Positions 47,138 through 57,498 of a stretch of DNA of 64,000 nucleotides are shown in pieces. A model generated the notes under the pieces. It ran no database searches. It worked only from the letters and a program-made list of their open reading frames with translations, and was not told where the DNA came from. The position numbers were made by a program, and so were the translations under genes. Positions within the stretch are counted from its first letter, which is position 1; every line of letters starts with the position of its first letter. This DNA is from Entomomonas sp. E2T0 (GTDB lineage: Bacteria; Pseudomonadota; Gammaproteobacteria; Pseudomonadales; Pseudomonadaceae), in the NCBI RefSeq assembly GCF_025985425.1, contig NZ_CP094972.1:1674001-1738000 (forward strand), written 5' to 3'.

Positions 47138-49885
47138 ATGAAAAGAATGCTGATTAACGCAACTCAGCCTGAAGAGTTACGCGTAGCGCTTGTAGATGGT
47201 CAACGTCTATTTGATTTAGATATCGAGTCTGGTGCTCGTGAACAAAAGAAAGCCAATATTTATAAAGGCCGTATTGCAGCTATTCAACCAAGCCTAGAAG
47301 CGGCTTTTGTTGATTTTGGTTCTGGTCGTCAAGGTTTTTTACCCCTTAAAGAAATTTCCCGTGAGTATTTCATTAATAACCCTGATGGTAATGGTGGTGG
47401 TCGTCCTAGTATTAAAGATTTACTGCAAGAAGGCCAAGAAGTTATTGTGCAAGTGGAGAAAGAGGAACGTGGTAATAAAGGTGCTGCGTTAACTACTTTT
47501 ATTAGCTTAGCTGGTCGTTATCTGGTATTAATGCCGAATAACCCAAGTGCCGGTGGTATTTCTCGTCGTATTGAAGGCGATGAAAGATCAGAACTTAAAG
47601 AAATTCTCAATGCTTTACAAACTCCACCTGATATGGGACTCATTGTTCGTACTGCAGGTTTAGGCCGTAGTATTGAAGAATTACAGTGGGATTTAGATTA
47701 TCTTTTACAATTATGGTCTGCTATTAAAGAAGCAGCAGATAGTAGCCCTGCACCATTCTTAATTTATCAAGAAAGTAACGTTATTATTCGTACTATTCGT
47801 GATTATTTACGTCAAGATATTGGTGAAGTATTAATTGATACAGTAGATGCTTATGAAGAGGCATTAAACTTTATTAGTCAGGTAATTCCTCAATACAAAA
47901 ATAAAGTGAAGCTTTATCAAGATCCTGTTCCTTTATTTAACCGTTATCAAATTGAAAGCCAAATTGAAACCGCTTTCCAACGTGAAGTACGTTTGCCTTC
48001 TGGGGGTTCTATTGTTATTGACCCAACAGAAGCATTGGTTTCTATTGATATTAACTCGGCACGTGCAACACGTGGTAGTGATATTGAAGAAACGGCTTTA
48101 CAAACTAACCTAGAAGCTGCTGATGAAATTGCTCGTCAATTTAGACTAAGAGATATTGGCGGTTTGATTGTTATCGATTTTATCGATATGACTCCATCAA
48201 AGAACCGTCGTGCTGTTGAAGATCGTATGACAGAAGCTTTAAAAGCGGATCGTGCACGTGTTCAAGTAGGCTCTATTTCTAAGTTTGGTCTTTTAGAAAT
48301 GTCACGTCAACGGTTACGTCCATCATTACGTGAAACAAGTGGTGTAACTTGTCCACGTTGTAATGGTCAAGGTACTATTCGTGATATTGAATCTATAGCC
48401 TTAGCTATTTTACGTTTAATTGAAGAAGAGACTTTAAAAGAGTCTACTGCTGAAGTAAGGGCTCAAGTACCAATTCCTGTGGCAGCATTTTTATTAAATG
48501 AAAAACGTAATGCTATTACTAAGATCGAATTACGTAGCCAAGTTAGAATAGTTATTGTTCCTAATGATCATTTAGAAACACCTAATTTTGAGGTTCAACG
48601 GTTACGTACTGATAGCCCTGATGCACAGTTTAATGAATTAAGCTATGAAATTCACCACGCTGAGGCTGAAGATGATCATAATCATGTAAGCTCTTCTAAA
48701 GCGTTAATTCGTCAAGAAGCAATGGTTAAAACAATCGCTCCAAAACAACCTGCACCTGAGGCTGAGAAAAAAGTTGGTGGTTTAAGAAGTTTAGTGAAGT
48801 CGTTGGTTAGTTTATTTTCAGTTAAAGAAGAACCTGTTGAAGAGGTAGCGAATAAAACTGAAAAGAATACAACAAATAATGATCGTAATGGTCGTCGTCC
48901 TCAAAACGAAAATAGAAACCAACCACGCCGTAATAATCGTCGTGATACACAACAAAATAATTCGAGAGAAGATAGAAATACTTCTACTAAAGATAAAGAT
49001 GAAGAGCGTAAGCCTAAACAGGAGCGTCCTAATCGTCGTAATCAAAACAATGATCGAGTTAAAGAGAATATTGAGCCTGAAGTTATAGAAAAAACTGAGG
49101 AAATATTAGTAAAAAATGATGAGAATATAATAGATAATGATGAGCGTCCTCGTCGTAGAGCTAGAGGCCAGCGTCGTCGTAATCCAAGAAATGATCGTCG
49201 TCGTAATCCAAGAAATGATCGTCAACGTGAACAACGTAATGAAGCGGTTGAAACAGAAAATCCACAGTTTACAATGGAGAAGCAGTCTATTGATGCTCAA
49301 GATAGTCAAACTGCTACTGTTGAGAGAGCTCAAAAGCCTGTTGAGCAGCAGCAGGAAAAAGTAGAGACTTCTATATCAAAAGAAATCACTATTGTTTCTG
49401 AAACCGCTAAACAGGTACAAAAGGTTGAGCAACAGCCTACTACTATTGTTAAGGAAGAGGTGAGAGAACAGGCTCAATCTACTACTGAAGCTAATTTAAA
49501 AGAAGTAGAAGTAAAAGAGCATGTTGCCTCAAAACCTGCTGTTGAACAGCAAGTTGTATCATCAGTTAATAATGCTGCGCAGTTAACTCCATCAGTAACG
49601 CAGTTAACAGAGGCAGAAAAAGTAGTGGAACAACCTGCTCGGTCTGTTGGACGTGCTCCTAATGACCCACGTGAAATTAAGCGTCGTCAGTTAGAAACTG
49701 AGCAACGTTCAGATATTTCTAGTTTTTCTTCTGATGTTAAGAGTGAGATAGTGAAAAAAAGAGAGGACTCTATTCCAAAGTTTAGTAATATTGATTTGTT
49801 TGGGGGAGAGGAGAATATTGATAAGTCAGTAGATAAGAAAACTACTGAGGATATTCAAAGCTCAGTAAAAGACTTAGAAAAATAA
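47138..49885 (+). CDS. rne: Ribonuclease E
   Basis: 915 residues from ATG 47138 ([24 protein letters not shown], the conserved N-terminus); the frame continues upstream to GTG 47096, but that part is leader. S1 domain near residues 35-120, catalytic DNase-I-like part with [12 protein letters not shown] and IDFIDM, and Zn-link [12 protein letters not shown] (about 403-414) are intact. The C-terminal half (about 520-915) is disordered: an Arg/Asn-rich RNA-binding stretch (about 600-700) and a Gln/Glu/Val-rich tail, the usual degradosome scaffold layout. Divergent from purL, terminator behind it. Confidence 0.97.
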   Translation: MKRMLINATQPEELRVALVDGQRLFDLDIESGAREQKKANIYKGRIAAIQPSLEAAFVDFGSGRQGFLPLKEISREYFINNPDGNGGGRPSIKDLLQEGQEVIVQVEKEERGNKGAALTTFISLAGRYLVLMPNNPSAGGISRRIEGDERSELKEILNALQTPPDMGLIVRTAGLGRSIEELQWDLDYLLQLWSAIKEAADSSPAPFLIYQESNVIIRTIRDYLRQDIGEVLIDTVDAYEEALNFISQVIPQYKNKVKLYQDPVPLFNRYQIESQIETAFQREVRLPSGGSIVIDPTEALVSIDINSARATRGSDIEETALQTNLEAADEIARQFRLRDIGGLIVIDFIDMTPSKNRRAVEDRMTEALKADRARVQVGSISKFGLLEMSRQRLRPSLRETSGVTCPRCNGQGTIRDIESIALAILRLIEEETLKESTAEVRAQVPIPVAAFLLNEKRNAITKIELRSQVRIVIVPNDHLETPNFEVQRLRTDSPDAQFNELSYEIHHAEAEDDHNHVSSSKALIRQEAMVKTIAPKQPAPEAEKKVGGLRSLVKSLVSLFSVKEEPVEEVANKTEKNTTNNDRNGRRPQNENRNQPRRNNRRDTQQNNSREDRNTSTKDKDEERKPKQERPNRRNQNNDRVKENIEPEVIEKTEEILVKNDENIIDNDERPRRRARGQRRRNPRNDRRRNPRNDRQREQRNEAVETENPQFTMEKQSIDAQDSQTATVERAQKPVEQQQEKVETSISKEITIVSETAKQVQKVEQQPTTIVKEEVREQAQSTTEANLKEVEVKEHVASKPAVEQQVVSSVNNAAQLTPSVTQLTEAEKVVEQPARSVGRAPNDPREIKRRQLETEQRSDISSFSSDVKSEIVKKREDSIPKFSNIDLFGGEENIDKSVDKKTTEDIQSSVKDLEK
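49172..49219 (+). repeat. 24-bp tandem duplication inside rne
   Basis: Two exact, adjacent copies of a 24-bp unit (49172-49195 and 49196-49219) encode RRRNPRND twice in the Arg-rich RNA-binding segment. A third, degenerate start (CGTCAACGT) follows. The duplication keeps the frame. Confidence 0.9.
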
Positions 49886-49912
49886 GATAGAAGTTAATAT
49901 ATTATTGTTAAT

Positions 49913-49942
49913 AAAAAAGGGTGTTGATACACCCTTTTTTAT
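49913..49942 (+). terminator. rne terminator
   Basis: AAAAAAGGGTGT, a TGAT loop and ACACCCTTTTTT form a strong hairpin 27 bp after the rne stop codon. Confidence 0.93.
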
Positions 49943-50007
49943 TATTTTATAGTTTGTTAACAATGTATACTATGCATCAATTAAGTTATACATTATAGGA
50001 TTATGAA

Positions 50008-50778
50008 ATGATAAAAAAGTTCTTAGGAAGAGTTAAGAAGCATTTCTTTGGGAAAAGGGAATTTCAAGTTGATAAGAGTGATTTTTGGGATAAATCCTTA
50101 CTTATTCGTTTAGGAACAGACTATGGAGGGTGGTATATTCCAAAACAGCTATCTTTGACTGATACAGATAATTGCTACTTAGCTGGTGCAGGAGAGGATA
50201 TTAGTTTTGATTGTGAACTTGCTAAACGCTTTCCTTGTAATATTTGTATTTTTGATCCTACGCCAAAGGCTCTTACTCATTTCAACAATTTAACCAAAGC
50301 AATAGAATTACAGGAACTATTTGCTATTAATAATACAACGAAATATTATGATATAAGTTCAACTGATTTTCAAAAAATTCATTTTTATCCATGGGGAGTA
50401 ACAGGAGAAAACTCACGATTGAAGTTTTTTATGCCTTATAATCCAGATCATGTATCTTGTTCTATTCTAAACTTACAAGGAACAGAAGAATTTTTTGAAG
50501 CAGATTGTTATACAATTTCTACAATCTGTGAAAAATTATCTCATAATAATGTGGCATTATTAAAGTTAGATATTGAAGGTGCTGAATATCAGGTTATTGA
50601 GCATTTAATTAGTACAGGTAATTTACCTTACTTATTACTAATAGAGTTTGATGAGCTACATACACCATTGGATAATGGTGCACATAATCGTGTTCATAAA
50701 TATATTGAATTACTAAAAAGTAAAAGGATGAAGCATATTTGTATGGATGGGGCTAATGCAACGTTTATTAGAAGTTAA
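50008..50778 (+). CDS. FkbM-family methyltransferase
   Basis: 256 residues. The FkbM fold is recognised from DYGGWYIP and CYLAGAGEDISFDCELAKRFPCNICIFDPTP (SAM site, about residues 39-80) and from LLKLDIEGAEYQVIEHLI (about 185-202). The family O-methylates sugars or other small molecules in surface-glycan and natural-product loci. Two glycosyltransferase genes follow directly, so a sugar of a surface polysaccharide is the likely target. ATG preceded by AGGA. First gene of the island. Confidence 0.85.
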   Translation: MIKKFLGRVKKHFFGKREFQVDKSDFWDKSLLIRLGTDYGGWYIPKQLSLTDTDNCYLAGAGEDISFDCELAKRFPCNICIFDPTPKALTHFNNLTKAIELQELFAINNTTKYYDISSTDFQKIHFYPWGVTGENSRLKFFMPYNPDHVSCSILNLQGTEEFFEADCYTISTICEKLSHNNVALLKLDIEGAEYQVIEHLISTGNLPYLLLIEFDELHTPLDNGAHNRVHKYIELLKSKRMKHICMDGANATFIRS

Positions 50779-50822
50779 TAACTAATCTTAATTTAAGTGA
50801 TATGTCATAAGTATTGGGAATC

Positions 50823-51746
50823 ATGAAATTGGATATTGACAATATAAAAACTTATGCCCCTGTTATTTTATTTGTTTATGCTAGACCAGCTCATACGCAA
50901 AAAGTTATTAATGCATTAAAAATAAATATTCTAGCTTCTCAAACAGATTTAATTGTTTTCTCAGATGCTCCCAAAAGTGAATCTATGTCTGATTCTGTTA
51001 AGGAAGTAAGAAAAGTACTAGAAACCATAGAAGGCTTTAAAACTATCAAAATAATTGAACGAAAAGAAAACTATGGTTTAGCCAAGAGTATTATTGAGGG
51101 AGTCAGTTCAGTTATTGAAACTTATGGAAGAGCAATTATTTTAGAAGATGATATTGTAACATCTAAATATTTCTTAAGTTTTATGAATGAAGCATTAGAA
51201 AAATATCAAAAATCAAAGAAAGTATGGCATATAAGCGGGTGGAATTATCCTATTGAGAATACGGATATAGGAGATACTTTTTTTTGGCGAGTCATGAATT
51301 GTTGGGGATGGGCAACGTGGCAAGATCGTTGGCAATATTTTGAAAAAGATCCTAGTCGATTAGTAGAGAGCTGGAATAGAAGAAAAATTAAACAATTTAA
51401 TTTAGATGGCGCACATGATTTTTGGACGCAAGTTGTTGCCAATGCAAACGGGCAATTAAATACCTGGGCGATTTTCTGGTATGCCACCATTTTTGAAAAA
51501 CAGGGGTTTTGTTTAAATCCTACAGAAACCTTTGTTAAAAATATAGGTATAGATGGTTCTGGTGAAAATTGTGATGATAAAGATGTTTATGTTTCTTCAG
51601 TTAATAATAAATATCCATTAGTCTTTTCAGAGAAAATAGCAGAAAACACCATTGCAACAGAGAGAATTAGAAGATTTTATTTACAGCATAAGCTTAGTTT
51701 TATTACTCGTGTCAAATATAAACTAAAGAGAATATTTTCATTATGA
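50823..51746 (+). CDS. Glycosyltransferase family 2-like protein
   Basis: 307 residues from ATG 50823 (TTG 50814 is in frame but has no ribosome-binding site). N-terminal APVILFVYARPAHTQKVINAL is a GT-A fold start; the nucleotide-sugar DxD-type motif is AIILEDDIV (about residues 102-110). A block WHISGWNYP ... RVMNCWGWATWQDRW (about 137-170) is typical of a GT2-like group that adds sugars to surface glycans. The next gene overlaps its end by 4 bp, so they are co-translated. Confidence 0.82.
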   Translation: MKLDIDNIKTYAPVILFVYARPAHTQKVINALKINILASQTDLIVFSDAPKSESMSDSVKEVRKVLETIEGFKTIKIIERKENYGLAKSIIEGVSSVIETYGRAIILEDDIVTSKYFLSFMNEALEKYQKSKKVWHISGWNYPIENTDIGDTFFWRVMNCWGWATWQDRWQYFEKDPSRLVESWNRRKIKQFNLDGAHDFWTQVVANANGQLNTWAIFWYATIFEKQGFCLNPTETFVKNIGIDGSGENCDDKDVYVSSVNNKYPLVFSEKIAENTIATERIRRFYLQHKLSFITRVKYKLKRIFSL

Positions 51747-52990
51747 AACCTTTGATTGTCTCAGCTACAGATGGTTTAGGTGGGGCAGATAGAGCTGCAT
51801 TTAGAGTTCTAAGTGCATTAAGAAAATTTGATGTTGATGCTGAAATGCTTGTATTACATAAATACACAGATTGTTATTATGTAAATAAACCTAATTCTAA
51901 AATAGAAAGACTATGGACAGTTTTAAGAAATATTATGGCAAATAGAATACAAAATCTTCAAAAAACTGAAAATAAAGATTTACATTCAGGTAATTGGTTT
52001 AGAAGTCATTTATTAAAAAATATTAATACATTTGAGGTTGATTTAGTTAATTTACATTGGTGCAATGCTGAGACTTTATCAATTAAACAAATTGCCTCTA
52101 TTAATAAGCCTATAGTGATGACTTTACATGATATGTGGGCATTTTGTGGTTCAGAACATTATGTTGTAGATAGTTCAATTAGGTTTAAGGAAGGGTATTT
52201 AAAAAGTAATAGGGAACAAGGCGAGAAGGGAGTAGACATTGATCGTAAAGTATGGGAGCGTAAGAAGAAATATTGGCAAATACCTTTTTCTATTGTGACT
52301 CCTAGTGATTGGTTATCTCAATGTGTTTCTGAAAGTAATTTATTTACGGGATGGCCAATATTTACAATACCTAATGCATTAGATACAACACTTTATAAAC
52401 CATTAGATAAGAATATATGTAGGGAAATATTGGGGTTACCAAAAGATATTCTATTAATTGGTTTTGGAGCTATTAATACAAAAGATTTTAGAAAAGGATT
52501 TGACCTATTACTAGACTCATTAAATCATTTATCAAATAGTGTAAATCTATTGGATATTGCATGTGTAGTTGTAGGACAAACTGAACCAAAAGAAAAGTTA
52601 AAGTTAAATATTCCTATTCATTATATGGGACGCTTTTATGATGACTATACAATGGCGCTTTTCTATAATGCAATTGATATAATGGTCGTTCCTTCAAGAC
52701 AAGAAAATTTACCTCAAACAGCAACAGAAGCACAGGCTTGTGGAACACCTGTTGTAGCATTTAATTGCACAGGACTTACTTCAGCAATTGAACATAATAA
52801 AACAGGTTATCTTGCCAAAGCGTATGATAGTGAAGATCTTGCAGAAGGCATTAGGAAAATTTTGACAGATCAAGATAACTATAAGCTACTCCAAAAAAAT
52901 GCTAGAGAAAGAGCTGTTGAATTATGGTCACAAGAAGTAGTAAGTAAGCAATATATAGAGCTTTATAAAAAAGTTTTAGCTTCTAGTTAG
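51743..52990 (+). CDS. Glycosyltransferase family 4 (GT-B)
   Basis: 415 residues. N-terminal domain starts VSATDGLGGADRAAFRVLSALRKFDVDA, with HWCNAETLSIKQI and MTLHDMWAFCGSEHYV typical of WcaC-type enzymes. The C-terminal donor domain has GFGAINTKDFRKGFDLLL and the E-x7-E region PSRQENLPQTATEAQACGTPVVAF (about residues 317-340). It probably adds a hexose to a lipopolysaccharide or exopolysaccharide. ATG overlaps the stop of the preceding gene. Confidence 0.88.
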   Translation: MKPLIVSATDGLGGADRAAFRVLSALRKFDVDAEMLVLHKYTDCYYVNKPNSKIERLWTVLRNIMANRIQNLQKTENKDLHSGNWFRSHLLKNINTFEVDLVNLHWCNAETLSIKQIASINKPIVMTLHDMWAFCGSEHYVVDSSIRFKEGYLKSNREQGEKGVDIDRKVWERKKKYWQIPFSIVTPSDWLSQCVSESNLFTGWPIFTIPNALDTTLYKPLDKNICREILGLPKDILLIGFGAINTKDFRKGFDLLLDSLNHLSNSVNLLDIACVVVGQTEPKEKLKLNIPIHYMGRFYDDYTMALFYNAIDIMVVPSRQENLPQTATEAQACGTPVVAFNCTGLTSAIEHNKTGYLAKAYDSEDLAEGIRKILTDQDNYKLLQKNARERAVELWSQEVVSKQYIELYKKVLASS

Positions 52991-53011
52991 TAATGTGAAT
53001 AAGGCAGTTAT

Positions 53012-53040
53012 TCGACATCTAATGATTAATCATCTATAAT
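53012..53040 (+). promoter_or_regulatory. Sigma-70 promoter of ssrA
   Basis: TCGACA (53012-53017, one mismatch to the -35 consensus), 17-bp spacer, and a perfect TATAAT (53035-53040), about 25 bp upstream of the mature tmRNA 5' end. A short precursor would be trimmed by RNase P. Confidence 0.7.
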
Positions 53041-53064
53041 GCTCATAACCTAAGGTTTCCCTTT

Positions 53065-53416
53065 GGGGTCGATTAGGATTCGACGCTGGTGATGAAACTT
53101 GAGGGGCATGTCGAGCTGGTAGCAAACCTCGTAAATTCGTTGCTACAAAATTATAGTTGCCAACGACGACAACTACGCTCTAGCTGCTTAATCAGCTAGC
53201 AGATGCTAGGGGATGCCTGTAAACCCGAACCATCTGTCAGATAGAACAGGATCGTCACAAAGTTTGCTATAGGCGGCGTGACTAAATTTTATATAGCTAG
53301 CCCAGCGCACCCTGCCTATCGGGCGGCAATGGGTCAATTTAGTAGATAAGGCTAAGCATGTAGAACCGATAGCGGAGTGCTGGCGGACGGGGGTTCAAAT
53401 CCCCCCGGCTCCACCA
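53065..53416 (+). ncRNA. ssrA: Transfer-messenger RNA (tmRNA)
   Basis: 352 nt, one-piece tmRNA. The 5' end GGGGTCGATTAGGATTCGAC pairs with the 3' end ...GGCTCCACCA to form the tRNA-like acceptor, and GTTCAAAT is the T-loop. The tag frame runs from GCC (53159) to TAA (53189-53191) and encodes ANDDNYALAA. It frees stalled ribosomes with SmpB and marks proteins for ClpXP. The genomic CCA is encoded. A hairpin terminator follows at once. Confidence 0.97.
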
Positions 53417-53419
53417 AAT

Positions 53420-53454
53420 AAAAGACCTTAATAGATTTCTATTAAGGTCTTTTT
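53420..53454 (+). terminator. ssrA terminator
   Basis: AAAGACCTTAATAG (53421-53434) and CTATTAAGGTCTTT form a 14-bp stem with a 4-base loop, followed by T-rich sequence. Confidence 0.92.
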
Positions 53455-53455
53455 A

Positions 53456-54158
53456 TTTTTAGAGTTGTTGTTTTTTATATCTTTCCTAATTTAACTATAA
53501 ATTGATAGTGGATGGAAAGAATAATGTTAGATAATAAAGATTACTCTAATCAAGCTGAATAATTAATACTATAGAATAATAAAATTTAAAAATAGAGTCA
53601 GTATTCTATTATGTTTGTGTGTTAATAAAGTTAACTATTTTTAGTATTTAGCGTGTTAATTTTAATCGACTAATGATTTAAAAAATAAATAGAATTAACT
53701 TGACTTATGCACACTTATTGATAATTCAGTGCTTTTTCATTGGTAAAGATTTAAAATATAGCTTGTTTTTATAAGTTATTGATTTTTATAATGTTATATT
53801 TTAATTGAAAAGTGATCAATTTGTGGCAAAGGTAGTATTCAGTAGGGATAGCCATATATTTTCAAATATTATTAACAAAGTTATCCACAGTTTTTGTGGA
53901 TAGTTTTTTTAATAAAAAAGACTTAATTTAGACTAAAAATTATCTATTGAATTTTGATAGTTTTTAATAAGTTTTGAATCATTTAGAGTTAGTATTATTA
54001 GTTATAAAATAAATAAACTTTATACAAGTTAACCCGCATTGATTTTAGGTATAGTGCAGTTTTCTTTAGTTAATTTTTTATCAATGTAATGATAGCCATA
54101 ATGATGTCAATACTGGTTAAGTACATCATAAAAGGATAAGCTGATGAGTTATAAAAAT
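53456..54158. other. Gene-free AT-rich gap with DnaA-box-like 9-mers
   Basis: About 700 bp with no supported open frame. TTATGCACA (53705-53713) and TTATCCACA (53881-53889) match the DnaA-box consensus TTATNCACA, and TGTGGATAG (53896-53904) is an inverted near-match. The latter two also form a stem followed by T7 and could be read as a terminator. I do not call this the chromosomal origin: dnaA, dnaN and rpmH are not next to it. Confidence 0.5.
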
Positions 54159-54362
54159 TTATAATTCTAACTCTTCTATCCAAGCACCTTGAATAGCTTC
54201 TAGTACTTTTTCACCACAACGATTAGGATCATCATTAAATTCAGGTAAATCCATTACTTTTTGGCGTAACTCAACGAAGTTAATAGTGAGTGGATTTACA
54301 GTAGGGTAAGTATCAGTTAGTTGAATAGCTATTTCTTGTACGTCTGTCCATTTAAGAGTCAT
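54159..54362 (-). CDS. iscX: Fe-S cluster assembly protein IscX
   Basis: 67 residues, normal for IscX (YfhJ). The acidic small protein LKWTDVQEIAIQLTDTYPTVNPLTINF starts with the family pattern, and DDPNRCGEKVLEAIQGAWIEEL ends it. It binds iron and IscS and slows or tunes cluster assembly. Last gene of the isc operon, 13 bp after fdx; no ndk gene follows here. Confidence 0.95.
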   Translation of the reverse strand: MTLKWTDVQEIAIQLTDTYPTVNPLTINFVELRQKVMDLPEFNDDPNRCGEKVLEAIQGAWIEELEL

Positions 54363-54375
54363 TTTAAGGCTCCTG

Positions 54376-54714
54376 TTAGTGATTTTCTGAAACTTGATTA
54401 ATAGTATAGCGAGGGATTTCTACAATTAAATCTTCATCTCCTACAACAGCTTGGCAGGAGAGGCGGGAATCAGGTTCAAGTCCCCATGCTTTGTCTAGCA
54501 TATCATCTTCTAATTCATCAGAAGGTTCTAGGCTGTCAAAACCATCACGTACAACGACATGGCAAGTAGTACAAGCACAAGACATTTCACAGGCATGTTC
54601 TATTTCTATACCGTTGCGTAGGGCAGCTTCAATAATGGTTTCGCCTGTTTCTGCTTCAATTACTGCACCTTCTGGGCAATGTTCTTCATTAGGTAAAAAA
54701 GTAATGGTAGGCAT
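54376..54714 (-). CDS. fdx: [2Fe-2S] ferredoxin of the ISC system
   Basis: 112 residues, full length. The cluster ligands are Cys42, Cys48 and Cys51 in HACEMSCACTTC and Cys87 in RLSCQAVV, the adrenodoxin-type pattern. It supplies electrons for building Fe-S clusters on IscU. It lies 14 bp downstream of hscA and 13 bp before iscX in the isc operon. Confidence 0.97.
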   Translation of the reverse strand: MPTITFLPNEEHCPEGAVIEAETGETIIEAALRNGIEIEHACEMSCACTTCHVVVRDGFDSLEPSDELEDDMLDKAWGLEPDSRLSCQAVVGDEDLIVEIPRYTINQVSENH

Positions 54715-54728
54715 AAAATTATCCTGTG

Positions 54729-56594
54729 CTATTCACTGTCTATTTCATTAAGTCTACGGCCTGTTAATGCTTGTTTAACGGTAGCATTCATTCGTTTGGC
54801 CGCAAAAGAGTCTGTAGCTGTGGAAAGTTTTTGAGTATATTTTTCAATAGTCAGTAGATCATTACTATTAACTACTTTCTTTAATTCAGCTACATGTTTA
54901 GTTATTTCTTGGTATTCTGTTTGGTTAAGGAGTTCTTTACCATCAGCTTGTAATGCTGCTTCAGTAATTTCAACTAGTTGGTTTGCTTCTACTTGTGCTT
55001 CTCTTAGACTACGTTGTTGTTTATCATTTTCTGCATATGCAAAAGAATCTTGTAACATGCGAGCAATTTCACCATCAGTTAAGCCATAAGAGGGTTTAAC
55101 TTGGATTGCTGCATGGGCGCCACTGGTTAGTTCTTGCGCTGATACTGCTAATAAACCATCAGCATCTACTTGAAAGGTGACCCGTATTTTAGCGGCACCC
55201 GCCACCATTGGCGGAAAACCACGAAGTTCAAAACGTGCTAAAGAACGACAATCTGCTACTAGTTCTCGTTCACCTTGTAGTACGTGAATCATCATAGCAG
55301 TTTGCCCATCTTTATAGGTGGTAAAGTCCTGCGCCCTGGCGACGGGAATAGTGGTATTTCTAGGAATAACTTTTTCCATTAGTCCACCCATTGTTTCAAG
55401 ACCCAATGAGAGAGGTATAACATCGAGTAGTAATAGTTGATCATCATCACTGCGATTACCCACTAGTGCATCTGCTTGTACAGCCGCACCTAATGCAACC
55501 ACTTGGTCAGGGTCAATATCGGTGAGGGGTTGACTACCAAATAGTTCTCCTACTTGTTGTCGAACAAGGGGAACTCGTGTGGAGCCACCTACCATTACTA
55601 CATTGGTGATTTCATCTAGGTCGATATCTGTATCTCGCACTGCTCGACGACAGGCTTTAAGGGTACGTTCAACCAAAGGAGTGATTAAGTTGTTGAACTG
55701 TTCACGGGTCAAATTACTTTGCCAGTTTTTATAGCTGATGGTGGTTTGTTGATTGTCAGTGAGTGATTCTTTAGCCGCGCAAGCAATTTTTAACAATGTT
55801 TTTTGTTCAGAAGGGGAGAGATCATTGGAGAGATTGGCCTCTGTAATAATCCAATCAGCAATAAGATGGTCGAAATCATCGCCACCTAACGAGCTATCAC
55901 CACCTGTTGATAAAACTTCAAAGACACCTTTGGCAAGGCGTAAAATAGAAATATCAAATGTACCACCACCTAGATCATAGATTGCAATAATACCTTCAGC
56001 TTGTTTGTCTAGGCCATAAGCCACAGCGGCAGCAGTAGGTTCATTTAACAAGCGTAGTACAGTAAGCCCTGCTAAACGAGCAGCATCTTTGGTTGCTTGT
56101 CGCTGTCCATCATCGAAATAAGCAGGTACTGTAATTACAGCGCCTACCAGTGAACCGCCTAAACTTTGTTCTGCACGTTCTTTTAGTGCTTTTAGTATTT
56201 CAGCAGAAATTTCTACAGGGCTTTTAGGACCTTGTACCGTTTCAATAAACGGCATATTGGATTCGCCCTGTGTAAAACGATAGGGGAGTTGTTCACCTAG
56301 TTGTTTTACGTCACTAATCCCTCGTCCCATTAGGCGTTTGACAGAGGAAATAGTGTTAAGTGGATCTTGTGTTGTACCTGCTTTAGCTGTTTTTCCTACT
56401 TCTATTTGATCAGGTAAGTAATGAACTACTGAAGGTAAAATAACATTGTTTTCAAGGTCTGTTAATGCTTTAGGAATGCCACTTAATACACTCGCAACTA
56501 ATGAGTTGGTGGTACCTAAGTCGATACCAACGGCTAGTTTTTTCTGATGTGGTTTAGGGCTTTGACCTGGTTCTGCTATCTGCAATAAAGACAT
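54729..56594 (-). CDS. hscA: Hsp70-type chaperone HscA
   Basis: 621 residues. The nucleotide-binding domain shows [42 protein letters not shown] and [12 protein letters not shown]. The substrate-binding domain follows from about residue 395. It acts with HscB to release Fe-S clusters from IscU (LPPVK motif). Placed between hscB and fdx as usual. Complete. Confidence 0.97.
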   Translation of the reverse strand: MSLLQIAEPGQSPKPHQKKLAVGIDLGTTNSLVASVLSGIPKALTDLENNVILPSVVHYLPDQIEVGKTAKAGTTQDPLNTISSVKRLMGRGISDVKQLGEQLPYRFTQGESNMPFIETVQGPKSPVEISAEILKALKERAEQSLGGSLVGAVITVPAYFDDGQRQATKDAARLAGLTVLRLLNEPTAAAVAYGLDKQAEGIIAIYDLGGGTFDISILRLAKGVFEVLSTGGDSSLGGDDFDHLIADWIITEANLSNDLSPSEQKTLLKIACAAKESLTDNQQTTISYKNWQSNLTREQFNNLITPLVERTLKACRRAVRDTDIDLDEITNVVMVGGSTRVPLVRQQVGELFGSQPLTDIDPDQVVALGAAVQADALVGNRSDDDQLLLLDVIPLSLGLETMGGLMEKVIPRNTTIPVARAQDFTTYKDGQTAMMIHVLQGERELVADCRSLARFELRGFPPMVAGAAKIRVTFQVDADGLLAVSAQELTSGAHAAIQVKPSYGLTDGEIARMLQDSFAYAENDKQQRSLREAQVEANQLVEITEAALQADGKELLNQTEYQEITKHVAELKKVVNSNDLLTIEKYTQKLSTATDSFAAKRMNATVKQALTGRRLNEIDSE

Positions 56595-56616
56595 GTATAT
56601 TTCTTAATGGTTTAGG

Positions 56617-57219
56617 TTAATCGTCTAAGTGTTCTTCTAGCTGTTTTACAGACAAAGTTAATTTGTCCATAAATTGCATACGTCTAACAAGCTGTTCAGC
56701 ATGTAAATAATATTCATGATCTTGCCAGTATTTATCAAACTCTGCTTCTAAGTTAGTTTGTGTTTGTTTAATACGAGTTTTGAAATTATTTAACTGTTTA
56801 GTATCAGGTTGTTCTCTAAGCTCATCTAATTCTTCATGCCATTGCATTTGTTGCATAAGAAACTCAGGGTCTTGTACTGTAGTTTCAAGCGGTATATTAC
56901 TACCTTTTAGACTGAGTAAGTAACGAGCACGTTGTGAAGGTGTTTTTAAAATTTGATAAGCTTCATTTAGATTAGCAGAGTGTTCTAATGCTAAGCGTTT
57001 TTCTCTTTCAGTAGCCGATACAAAACGATCAGGATGTGCTGATGCAGCCTTTTTACGGTAACGTTCAGCAAGATCGTTTAAATCAATATTAAAATGTGGC
57101 TTTAAATCTAATAGTGCAAAGTAGCAGGGTTTATCACCTCTGCATTCTTCAGACGTTGAAGCTTTCTCCACACCCGCATTCGCCGCGCACGTTAGGGTTG
57201 TTGAATTTAAATCCTTCAT
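56617..57219 (-). CDS. hscB: J-domain co-chaperone HscB
   Basis: 200 residues if ATG 57219 is used. The J-domain begins near residue 31 ([35 protein letters not shown], with the HPD motif about residues 57-59), and the C-terminal three-helix domain binds IscU. HscB proteins are normally about 170 residues, so roughly 30 residues are extra. They are encoded inside iscA (71-bp overlap in another frame). No in-frame start codon lies between the iscA stop and the J-domain; GTG 57171 is the other option. ATG 57219 has GAGAAGG 5 bp upstream. Confidence 0.93.
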   Translation of the reverse strand: MKDLNSTTLTCAANAGVEKASTSEECRGDKPCYFALLDLKPHFNIDLNDLAERYRKKAASAHPDRFVSATEREKRLALEHSANLNEAYQILKTPSQRARYLLSLKGSNIPLETTVQDPEFLMQQMQWHEELDELREQPDTKQLNNFKTRIKQTQTNLEAEFDKYWQDHEYYLHAEQLVRRMQFMDKLTLSVKQLEEHLDD

Positions 57220-57472
57220 TTAGGCCTTCTCGTACGAAATCAAGTTCTGTTCCGTCAATGTAAATTAAACTTTTAGGGTCTACAACCACTTTAACACCAA
57301 AATTATCAAATACAACATCATTTTGGTCGGTGTCATCAACAAACTCAAGTACATAAGCCATGCCAGAGCAACCTGTTGTACGAACCCCTAAACGAATACC
57401 AATACCCTTACCACGGTTAGCTAAAGCGCTTTCTATATGTTTAGCCGCTGCAGGGGTCATAGTAATTGCCAT
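57149..57472 (-). CDS. iscA: A-type Fe-S carrier IscA
   Basis: 107 residues, normal length. The three cluster ligands are Cys35 in [11 protein letters not shown] and the C-terminal pair in GECGCGESF (about 99 and 101). It delivers Fe-S clusters to apo-proteins. It lies between iscU (27 bp) and hscB, whose frame overlaps its last 71 bp. Confidence 0.97.
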   Translation of the reverse strand: MAITMTPAAAKHIESALANRGKGIGIRLGVRTTGCSGMAYVLEFVDDTDQNDVVFDNFGVKVVVDPKSLIYIDGTELDFVREGLNEGFKFNNPNVRGECGCGESFNV

Positions 57473-57498
57473 AGAATCTCCTTACCAAATAAGATGGA

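Noticed and set aside
48818-49364. Several short frames on both strands in the rne 3' half
   Set aside because: They arise from the low-complexity Arg/Asn-coding region; no starts with ribosome-binding sites and no independent support.
53705-53904. Calling the DnaA-box-like cluster the replication origin
   Set aside because: Only two consensus 9-mers and one near-match, no dnaA/dnaN/rpmH genes next to it, and one pair can equally form a terminator.
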